From assembly GCA_905214955.1 (NCBI GenBank), contig CAJMON010000040.1, positions 1 through 28,231 on the forward strand: a stretch of DNA of 28,231 bases. The letters run 5' to 3'. The number at the start of each line of letters is the position of its first letter. The stretch's first letter is position 1. The notes below the pieces were generated by a model that saw only the letters and a program-made list of their open reading frames with translations, had not been told where the DNA came from and did no database searches. Shown here piece by piece: positions 22,439 through 28,231 of the stretch. Both the position numbers and the translations under genes were made by a program. Source of the stretch: an uncultured bacterium. Lineage in GTDB: Bacteria; Bacillota; Clostridia; Lachnospirales; Lachnospiraceae.

Positions 22439-24360
22439 TGCGTTCAGTCATGATGCCAACAGTAGCGGTAATTCCAGCGACAAGACGTTCCATCCAGAAT
22501 GGCGGGCAGCTAAGAGAACAGACGAATGTCCGCGTAGCAGCCTATTGCCGTGTATCTACAGGAGACGAGAGCCAGCAGACTTCCTATGCAGCCCAAAAAT
22601 CTTTTTATACCAGACTGATTACCGAAAAAACAGGCTGGAAATTTGCAGGAATTTATGCAGATGAAGCATTATCCGGTACCAGCCGTATTAGAAGAGCAGA
22701 ATTTAACCGCATGATGGAGGATGCCAAGGCTGGAAAGCTGGACTATATTGTATCAAAATCCATATCAAGATTTGCGAGAAATACGGTGGATACACTGACC
22801 TGTATCCGGGAACTTCGTCAACTGGACCCTCCAGTTGGCGTTTTTTTTGAGAAAGAAAACATTGACACTCTGGATGCAAAAGGGGAACTGATTCTTACGA
22901 TTCTTTCTGCGTTGGCCCAGGATGAGTCCAGATCCATTTCTGACAACATCCGCTGGGCTTTTCAGAAAAAATTTCAAGCCGGGCAGCCCCAGATCAATCT
23001 GAATCGGATGCTGGGATATGAAAAAGGAGAAGACGGAACCTGGAAGATTCATGCAGAACAGGCAGAGATTGTCCAGTATATGTTTCAGCGTTTTGCATCT
23101 GGGCAGAGTGCCAACAAAATTGCAACAGAGCTCAATGCACTTGGAAAGACGACTGTCAATGGAAAACAGTGGGCGGCAGGAAGTGTTCTTGTGATTTTGC
23201 GAAATGAAAAGTATGCAGGAGACCTGGAAATGCAGAAAACGGTTACCAAAGATTTTCTGACTCATCGTTCTGTGGAAAACAAAGGTGAAGCACCTAGATA
23301 TTATGTAAAAAACCATCATGAAGCCATCATTGACCGGATGACCTGGGAAAAAGTACAGGCAATCCTTGGGCAGAAGAGGAAAGTTTCTTCTGAAAACAGG
23401 AAAGAGGGAAGGGTCGGAAAGGCATCGACTTTTGGAAACTTACAGTGTGGCGCACTGCAAAATCATGGAGAACCATGTGGAGAGTCCTTTTTCAGGCTGA
23501 TCTATACCGGGACGGCGAAAGGATATACTGATGAGAGAAGCCTGAAAGCCTGCGGGATGGACCAAGGAGCATACAAAGAAATCTATAGTTATGCGTATCC
23601 CATCTGGCGGTGCAGAGAAAAAAAAGAGAAAGGGACCTGCCCTTCGGTCAATTATCATGAATGTGCATTGGAGCAGAGTTTTATGGAAATGCTTTACCGG
23701 TTAAAAAAGGATTTTGAGAAGTGTGGAGAACGATCTTTTGTGCACAGAGCATTTGCAGAAACCACAGCGAACATTTCCAAGAGAACCAAAGGCGCTGTTA
23801 TTGCTTCCAAACGCCTGAAGCTTATAGAAGAACAGATTGAAGAACTAAAAATCAGGATAGAAGATGAGAAAAATATCCGCAAATCTCTGGAAGAACAGCT
23901 GGCCAGCCTTTATAAGACAAAAGATATTCTGGAAAGAGAGCAGGGAGAACTGGCAGTCTTAAAAAAGAATTTTGATTTTTTCATTGCCTGTTTAAAACAG
24001 CTTCCCATGATCAATGAGAAGGGAACGCCTCTTAGAATTTACAGCCTGGACAAAGAGGAAGATGGACCAATGGATATGCTTCCATTTGAAAAGGGAATTT
24101 ACTGTGCTTTTATTGAGAAAGGTATCGTGTCAGGGGATACCATTCAATACAAAACCAACTTTGGCGTTACACTGAACAGCTTCGACAACTGCCGTACATT
24201 GCACAGCTTCCTTGGATTTCGCCTCCAGACAAAAACAGGAGCCACAAAGCTCATCGAGTCCCCCTGGCAGGTCTACGACTTTTCCATCCAATACAAACGC
24301 ATGCCAAAAAGCAGCACAGAAAAAAGAAAAGTAAAATTGAAAAATAAAACCTTATTATAA
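22435..24360 (+). CDS. Large serine recombinase, second of a tandem pair
   Basis: This 641-aa recombinase overlaps the upstream recombinase stop by 4 bases (ATGATG, TGA), so the pair is translationally coupled. The catalytic domain begins after an approximately 30-residue lead, with RVAAYCRVSTGDESQQ (catalytic Ser near 41) and KSISRFARNTVD. The recombinase domain includes MLGYEKGEDG and RNEKYAGDLEMQKT. An enlarged Cys-rich zinc-ribbon region (LQCGALQNHGEPCGES to RCREKKEKGTCPS, about 341-402) is followed by a long coiled coil (about 450-510) and a C-terminal domain. Adjacent paired serine recombinases recall CcrA/CcrB of staphylococcal cassettes and the multiple recombinases of clostridial elements, where both partners may act. 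No integration partner sites were identified. Confidence 0.9.
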   Translation: MMRSVMMPTVAVIPATRRSIQNGGQLREQTNVRVAAYCRVSTGDESQQTSYAAQKSFYTRLITEKTGWKFAGIYADEALSGTSRIRRAEFNRMMEDAKAGKLDYIVSKSISRFARNTVDTLTCIRELRQLDPPVGVFFEKENIDTLDAKGELILTILSALAQDESRSISDNIRWAFQKKFQAGQPQINLNRMLGYEKGEDGTWKIHAEQAEIVQYMFQRFASGQSANKIATELNALGKTTVNGKQWAAGSVLVILRNEKYAGDLEMQKTVTKDFLTHRSVENKGEAPRYYVKNHHEAIIDRMTWEKVQAILGQKRKVSSENRKEGRVGKASTFGNLQCGALQNHGEPCGESFFRLIYTGTAKGYTDERSLKACGMDQGAYKEIYSYAYPIWRCREKKEKGTCPSVNYHECALEQSFMEMLYRLKKDFEKCGERSFVHRAFAETTANISKRTKGAVIASKRLKLIEEQIEELKIRIEDEKNIRKSLEEQLASLYKTKDILEREQGELAVLKKNFDFFIACLKQLPMINEKGTPLRIYSLDKEEDGPMDMLPFEKGIYCAFIEKGIVSGDTIQYKTNFGVTLNSFDNCRTLHSFLGFRLQTKTGATKLIESPWQVYDFSIQYKRMPKSSTEKRKVKLKNKTLL

Positions 24361-24364
24361 AAAC

Positions 24365-24378
24365 CCTATTATAATAGG
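24365..24378. repeat. Perfect 14-bp palindrome after the recombinase genes
   Basis: CCTATTATAATAGG is its own reverse complement. The preceding CCTTATTATAA (ending 24360) is a similar half. Its position five bases after the second recombinase stop makes it a candidate recombinase or regulatory site, but no second copy was found in the window. Confidence 0.4.
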
Positions 24379-24392
24379 AAGAAACTCCGACA

Positions 24393-24443
24393 GCCCCTGG
24401 CTTTCGTAAGAAAAACATTCTTATGAGAGCCGGGGGTTTTTTT
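24393..24443 (+). terminator. Strong intrinsic terminator after the recombinase operon
   Basis: A stem of about 19 pairs joins CCCCTGGCTTTCGTAAGAA to TTCTTATGAGAGCCGGGG, with a five-base loop and then T7. Confidence 0.93.
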
Positions 24444-24556
24444 ATGCGGATTTTTAAATTGTAGGGTAGACAGATGTCTACACGAAAGTTTTAGTGGCAC
24501 ATTGTATAAGGATAAAGAGAAGAAAGGCATCTGCCTGGCAGATGGAAAAATAAAAT
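24444..24556. other. Leader region of the fkp gene
   Basis: It contains GTAGAC-AGAT-GTCTAC (24466-24481), whose right half begins copy A of the recurring GTCTAC motif. A short hairpin CATCTG-CCTGG-CAGATG lies 10-30 bases before the start codon. A -10-like TATAAG is present near 24505, without a convincing -35. The ribosome site is weak. Confidence 0.4.
24475..24500 (+). repeat. Recurring 26-bp GTCTAC motif, copy A
   Basis: TGTCTACACGAAAGTTTTAG then TGGCAC shares GTCTAC-N3-AAA-N2-TT-Y-AGT with copies at 13578 (minus), 27886 and 27938. It begins in the right arm of an inverted repeat, upstream of fkp. Confidence 0.6.
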
Positions 24557-27500
24557 ATGATGAATGATCAATACAAAAAGATGAAAAATTTGTTTCTGAG
24601 ACAAAGTTACATAGACGCATGGGAGGATTATCAGCGCTCCATCCGAAAGAAGAGTTTTGCCCAGTGGGATTACATTGTATTGACTGCATCAAATGAAGAA
24701 CAGGCGGAGGCTTTCCGAAGCCAGATTGCATACCGCCAGGAAAAACACGTCCTTCCCTGCAGAACCAAGTATCTGGTGCTTCCAGACCCGGATGGAAAAC
24801 GGGTAGGTTCCGGCGGCGCCACCCTTCAGGTGCTGCGCAGGCTCTCCGAGATGGAAGACATTGCAGGGGATTTTCATGATAAACGGATTCTGGTGATTCA
24901 TTCCGGCGGGGACAGCAAGCGGGTTCCCCAGTATTCGGTGTGTGGAAAACTGTTTTCTCCGGTGCCCCGTGAGCTGCCGGATGGAAGAGCATCCACCTTG
25001 TTTGATGAATTTTTAATAGGCATGGCAGGAGTACCATCCCGTTTCCGGGAAGGAATGCTGGTACTTTCCGGTGATGTCCTTCTTTTGTTTAATCCATTAC
25101 AGATTGATGCCCAGTTCAAGGGAGCTGCTGCGATTTCCATGAAATCACCGGTGAAAATTGGAAAAGACCACGGCGTTTTCCTGAACAATGGAAAAGACTG
25201 CGTAAAGAAGTTTCTTCATAAGCAGCCTGCAGAAACACTGGAAAAACTGGGAGCGGTCAACAGCCATGGAAATGTGGATCTGGATACGGGTGCCGTCCTG
25301 TTTGATGTGGAACTGATGGAAGCCCTGTTGTCTCTGGTGCAGACCGACGGTCAGCTGGATGAAGAGAAATATGACCGGTTTGTAAACGAAGAATCCCGCA
25401 TCAGCCTGTACGGAGATTTCCTGTATCCCCTGGCAGAAGATTCCACTCTGGAACAGTATTATCTGGAACAGCCGGAAGGAAGTTTCTGTGAAAAGCTGAA
25501 AGCCTGCCGGACAGAGATCTGGAATGCCCTGCATACCTTTGGCATGAAGCTGATCTGCCTGTCGCCGGCGGAGTTTATTCATTTCGGAACCACCTGGGAG
25601 CTGCTGCATCTGTTGACGGAAGAGATTGCAGATTATGAATATCTGGACTGGAAGTCCATGGTCTTTACAAACGGCCCGGCAGGGCATCCGAAAAAGACGG
25701 CTGTCCACAATGCCCTGATTGAAAAAGAAGTACAGCTTTCAGAACGCTGCTACGTGGAAAACAGCTGGCTGAAAGGAAATACCATTTTAAAGGAAGGCAG
25801 TGTGGTTTCCCAGCTGGAACTGGAAGATGTGGAAGTGCCGTCCATGGTGCTTCACGGAGTTGTGCTGCGGGAAACAGAGCCGAAGAAACATCTTGTCCGT
25901 GCTTATGGCATCATAGACAATCCCAAGAAAACCCTGGAAGAGGCAGGAAGTTTCCTGGATGGAAATTTACGGAGTCTGTTAGAGAAAAACGGTCTGAAAG
26001 CAGAAGATATCTGGAAAACAGAGGATCATTCCCTTTGGAAAGCCAGACTGTATCCGGCAGCAGACAGCCAGAAGGAAGCTGTTTCCTGGGCACTGCTTCT
26101 TTTTGATATGAGCCGTGGAACGGCAGACCAGGCAAAAGCAGAAGCCTGGAAACAGGAAAGACGGTATTCCCTGGAAGAATCGTTTGGAAAAGCGGATGCT
26201 TCGGTGCTGGTACCCTGGAGCGAAGAGCTGGAAAACCGGATTCTTGTTGAGCGTTTTCTGGAGCAGGTAAGAGAGGGTACGCATTATGTGGATGCCCTGA
26301 AAACTTTTGGATCGTCTGAAATTGATGAAAAACAGTTTGAAATTCTTATGGAAATGGCAGAAAAAGAGCTTCCCTTCCAGGAGAAGATCCGGGTTCTCTA
26401 TGACATTTCCCGGTCCATGAAATTTATGAAAAAGACCTTTCATGGAATCAGCTATGACCAGATCGAACAGACCTGTTTTTCTGTAATTCAGCAGGAAATC
26501 TTTCAGGCAAGCAACGTGAACCAGGTATACCAGTACCGGATTGCGAAAGATCATGTAAAAGTCTGCCTCCCGGTAAGAGTGAACTGGGGCGGCGGCTGGA
26601 CCGATACCCCGCCATACTGCAATGAAAAAGGCGGCGTAGTATTAAATGCAGCCATTTTGTTAAATGGCCAGGAGCCTATTGAAGTGGAACTGAAGCGGAT
26701 TCCGGAAAAACGGATTGAATTTGCCAGCCTGGATCTGGATGCATACGGAATTGTGACCACAGCAGCGGAAATCCAGGACTGCCACAACCCTTATGATTCC
26801 TTTGCTTTGCATAAGGCTGCCCTGATTGCCTGCGGTATGATCCCTCTGGAAGGGGAAGCAGATCTGGAGCAGATCTTAGAGGGGCTTGGAGGCGGATTTT
26901 ACATGTCCACCAGAGTCAAAGGAGTACCCAAGGGCTCCGGCCTTGGTACCAGCAGCATTCTTTCCGGTGCCTGTGTCCGTGCTCTGGGAGAATTTCTTGG
27001 AACATCCTGGAGTGATTCTGATGTTTATGAACTGGTGCTGAACCTGGAGCAGATCATGAGCACCGGAGGCGGCTGGCAGGACCAGGTGGGCGGCCTGACA
27101 GGAGGCGTGAAATACATCACTTCCCGTCCTGGCATGAAACAGAAGCTGAAAGTGGAATACCTGGATCTGGATGACGCCACAAAAGCAGAACTCCAGGAAC
27201 GCTTTGCCCTGATTTACACCGGCCAGCGCCGCCTTGCAAGAAACCTTCTGCGCTACGTGGTTGGAAATTACATCGGAGGCAGAAGCGAATCCAAAGAAGC
27301 ACTGGAAGAGATGAAATACCTGGCCGTCATGATGCGCTATGAGCTGGAGCAGGGAGACGTGGATGCCTTTGCCGAACTTCTGAATAAACACTGGGAAGTA
27401 TCGAAAAAGCTGGATGATGGTTCCACCAACACCTGCATCGACCAGATCTTTGCCAGCTGCGAAGACCTGATTGATGGAAAATTCATTTCCGGTGCCGGAG

Positions 27501-27622
27501 GAGGCGGCTTCCTTCAGGTGATCCTGAAAAAAGGCATTACAAAAGAACAGCTGCGGGAGCGGCTGCTGGATGTGTACCAGGATTCCGGAGTGGATGTATG
27601 GGATACGGCATTTGTGTGGTAA
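24557..27622 (+). CDS. fkp: Bifunctional fucokinase / fucose-1-phosphate guanylyltransferase (Fkp-like)
   Basis: This 1021-aa cytoplasmic protein joins an N-terminal fucose-pyrophosphorylase domain and a C-terminal GHMP sugar kinase. The N-terminal half has DPDGKRVGSGGATL (77-90) and IHSGGDSKRVPQYSVCGK (114-131), the nucleotide-sugar synthesis motifs of the L-fucokinase/pyrophosphorylase family. The kinase half has VRVNWGGGWTDTPPYC (about 673-688), the ATP loop VPKGSGLGTSS (about 790-800), GGGWQDQVGG (about 837) and SGAGGGGFLQV (about 978-988). In Bacteroides Fkp and plant FKGP these convert salvaged L-fucose to GDP-fucose through fucose-1-phosphate. It is slightly longer than B. fragilis Fkp. 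Two ATGs in tandem (24557, 24560) are possible starts; both lack a strong ribosome site. A salvage role feeding the downstream surface-glycan gene is likely. A related sugar such as D-glycero-D-manno-heptose cannot be excluded. Confidence 0.85.
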   Translation: MMNDQYKKMKNLFLRQSYIDAWEDYQRSIRKKSFAQWDYIVLTASNEEQAEAFRSQIAYRQEKHVLPCRTKYLVLPDPDGKRVGSGGATLQVLRRLSEMEDIAGDFHDKRILVIHSGGDSKRVPQYSVCGKLFSPVPRELPDGRASTLFDEFLIGMAGVPSRFREGMLVLSGDVLLLFNPLQIDAQFKGAAAISMKSPVKIGKDHGVFLNNGKDCVKKFLHKQPAETLEKLGAVNSHGNVDLDTGAVLFDVELMEALLSLVQTDGQLDEEKYDRFVNEESRISLYGDFLYPLAEDSTLEQYYLEQPEGSFCEKLKACRTEIWNALHTFGMKLICLSPAEFIHFGTTWELLHLLTEEIADYEYLDWKSMVFTNGPAGHPKKTAVHNALIEKEVQLSERCYVENSWLKGNTILKEGSVVSQLELEDVEVPSMVLHGVVLRETEPKKHLVRAYGIIDNPKKTLEEAGSFLDGNLRSLLEKNGLKAEDIWKTEDHSLWKARLYPAADSQKEAVSWALLLFDMSRGTADQAKAEAWKQERRYSLEESFGKADASVLVPWSEELENRILVERFLEQVREGTHYVDALKTFGSSEIDEKQFEILMEMAEKELPFQEKIRVLYDISRSMKFMKKTFHGISYDQIEQTCFSVIQQEIFQASNVNQVYQYRIAKDHVKVCLPVRVNWGGGWTDTPPYCNEKGGVVLNAAILLNGQEPIEVELKRIPEKRIEFASLDLDAYGIVTTAAEIQDCHNPYDSFALHKAALIACGMIPLEGEADLEQILEGLGGGFYMSTRVKGVPKGSGLGTSSILSGACVRALGEFLGTSWSDSDVYELVLNLEQIMSTGGGWQDQVGGLTGGVKYITSRPGMKQKLKVEYLDLDDATKAELQERFALIYTGQRRLARNLLRYVVGNYIGGRSESKEALEEMKYLAVMMRYELEQGDVDAFAELLNKHWEVSKKLDDGSTNTCIDQIFASCEDLIDGKFISGAGGGGFLQVILKKGITKEQLRERLLDVYQDSGVDVWDTAFVW

Positions 27623-27637
27623 AGAAACGAAAAAGAG

Positions 27638-27671
27638 CCAGCTGTCGTAGCGGTGAAAGCATGACAGCTGG
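27638..27671 (+). repeat. Inverted repeat downstream of fkp
   Basis: CCAGCTGTC and GACAGCTGG (9 bp, perfect) flank a 16-base loop. There is no T-tract, so factor-independent termination is unlikely; it may be an mRNA-stabilising 3' hairpin. Confidence 0.5.
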
Positions 27672-27747
27672 AAGATGAAAATAGATAAGTTCACTTAATG
27701 AAGCAGGCTGCAGAACAGAAGAAAAGATGGTTTCAGAGGGATATTGC

Positions 27748-27944
27748 GTAGACCTGTCCTGATGAAGATACGGTTGTAGATGAAATAGGTCATGACAATA
27801 AAGGTTAGCACTTAGAAAAATAGAGAAGTAGTGTGGCGGGCATGACGATAAGATCGAACACTTTGTTGGTGAGTTGGTATGAAGGTGTCTACCATAAAGT
27901 TTCAGTTGAGGAAAAAATAAGTAAGTAGCCCGTGACAGGTCTAC
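27748..27944 (+). repeat. Long-range inverted repeat enclosing about 175 bases
   Basis: GTAGACCTGTC (27748-27758) is perfectly complementary to GACAGGTCTAC (27934-27944). The right arm overlaps copy D of the GTCTAC motif. This could be the closing stem of a structured RNA or the two ends of a short element. Confidence 0.45.
27886..27911 (+). repeat. Recurring 26-bp GTCTAC motif, copy C
   Basis: TGTCTACCATAAAGTTTCAG then TTGAGG matches the shared pattern. Copy D lies exactly 52 bases downstream in the same orientation. Confidence 0.6.
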
Positions 27945-27963
27945 ATAAAAGATTCAGTGACGG
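27938..27963 (+). repeat. Recurring 26-bp GTCTAC motif, copy D
   Basis: GGTCTACATAAAAGATTCAG then TGACGG matches the shared pattern and overlaps the right arm of the long-range inverted repeat. Confidence 0.6.
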
Positions 27964-28030
27964 TCGGAAAAGTAGAGGGTCATTGTGAGAAAAACGATAA
28001 CCACAGTGCGGTAAATCATCAACATACTGT

Positions 28031-28059
28031 TTGATATAGATTACTTGGCTTAATATGAG
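28031..28059 (+). promoter_or_regulatory. Candidate promoter of the WecG/TagA-type glycosyltransferase gene
   Basis: TTGATA (28031-28036) and TATGAG (28054-28059) are 17 bases apart, about 40 bases before the ATG at 28099. Confidence 0.5.
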
Positions 28060-28098
28060 CCTCCCATATAAGTAAAAAAAGAGGGAAAGGTGCGAGAA

Positions 28099-28231
28099 AT
28101 GGAGTATAAGAGAAAAGTTGATAAAAAGCTCATTCCAACATGCAATATTATGGGCGTTAATATTGCGGCAATTAATATGGAGTGGTTGGTAGACTATCTC
28201 GAAAAAAATATTTCGGAAATAAAAGGAGACT
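28099..28231 (+). CDS. WecG/TagA/CpsF-family glycosyltransferase, N-terminal part (truncated by window end)
   Basis: Forty-four residues are visible, beginning MEYKRKVDKKLIPTCNIMG. They continue with VNIAAINMEWLVDYLEKN and end in EIKGD. The pattern of NIMGVNIAAINM followed by an amphipathic helix is the start of the GT26 family, which transfers N-acetylmannosamine(uronic acid) or similar sugars to lipid-linked intermediates for wall teichoic acid, enterobacterial common antigen or capsule. The ATG follows AAAGG at about 10 bases and a promoter candidate at 28031-28059. After fkp this suggests the left end of a surface polysaccharide cluster running out of the window. Only the N-terminus can be checked here. 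Confidence 0.72.
   Translation, partial: MEYKRKVDKKLIPTCNIMGVNIAAINMEWLVDYLEKNISEIKGD

Larger units (their letters stand above)
27623..28098. other. 476-bp intergenic region with repeats and potential long-range RNA structure
   Basis: No protein gene is seen. It holds an inverted repeat right after fkp (27638-27671), complementary 11-mers 186 bases apart (27748 and 27934), two copies of the GTCTAC motif 52 bases apart, and a promoter candidate near the right end. It may be a structured leader of the following glycan operon or a relic of an insertion element. Confidence 0.5.

Noticed and set aside
20057..24450. Complete integrative element with matching attachment sites at both ends
   Set aside because: No matching direct repeat was found between the rsmH/SprT junction and the region after the recombinases, so boundaries cannot be stated.
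27748..27944. Hammerhead ribozyme suggested by CTGATGA after an 11-base helix strand, with GAAA about 17 bases later
   Set aside because: The base before the returning helix strand gives CGU instead of NUH with the required U, stem III does not form after GAAA, and stem II has tandem mismatches. The core is incomplete.
27623..28098. Search for a tRNA, 6S-type or known riboswitch in the long spacer
   Set aside because: No cloverleaf, T-loop sequence or known aptamer motif was found. Only the repeats and long-range complementarity are supported.
1..28231. CRISPR array
   Set aside because: No regularly spaced short direct repeats were seen. The two GTCTAC motif copies 52 bp apart are imperfect and only two.

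Overview
This window looks like a chromosomal segment of an anaerobic, low-to-mid G+C Firmicute, most likely a gut Lachnospiraceae or related Clostridia. The basis is AGGAGG-type ribosome binding sites, sigma-A promoters (TTGNNN-17-TATAAT), 2-hydroxyacyl-CoA dehydratase/activase homologues, an ATP-dependent PEP carboxykinase, tandem large serine recombinases and an S66 LD-carboxypeptidase. I could not assign genus or species, and saw no rRNA, tRNA or CRISPR array.

Layout. (1) 1-1435: end of an oligopeptide ABC transporter operon (OppD tail, OppF, a small membrane protein) closed by a terminator. (2) 1440-3297: a membrane-anchored Mrr-type nuclease and a divergent secreted C39-like cysteine peptidase. 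(3) 3306-9276: a four-gene block. Leftward are an HgdB-like protein and an HgdB-like/activase fusion. Rightward are a COG0523-type (CobW-like) G3E GTPase with degenerate motifs and a Lon-type AAA+ ATPase without protease domain. The 550-bp divergent spacer carries repeat-like, hairpin-rich DNA. (4) 9293-11826: an HSL-type esterase, a decayed cupin gene, a PAP2 phosphatase and a flavin-binding PNPOx-like protein. (5) 11845-13966: pckA (leftward) and a broken SGNH hydrolase. (6) 14068-18070: an ABC-F ATPase, an S66 peptidase, and a convergent RelA/SpoT-domain (p)ppGpp synthetase. (7) 18288-24443: a tightly packed rightward run of an AlkD-like protein, an extra RsmH methyltransferase, an SprT-like/Tudor protein and two overlapping serine recombinases, ended by a strong terminator. 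(8) 24557-28231: a large Fkp-type fucokinase/GDP-fucose pyrophosphorylase, a 476-bp spacer with repeats and long-range base pairing, and the start of a WecG/TagA/CpsF glycosyltransferase, probably opening a surface-glycan locus.

How the genes may work together. The HgdB-like/activase pair is expected to be an ATP-driven low-potential electron transfer system. The divergent GTPase and AAA+ ATPase are natural candidates for its maturation or remodelling, but this is inferred from proximity only. Fkp would supply GDP-fucose to the surface-glycan genes beginning at the right edge. The recombinase pair is probably the integration/excision machinery of a small or decayed mobile element, though no attachment-site pair was found. 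A 26-bp motif starting GTCTAC occurs four times in intergenic DNA (near pckA, fkp and the glycosyltransferase). It is either a shared regulatory site or the remains of insertion-element ends.
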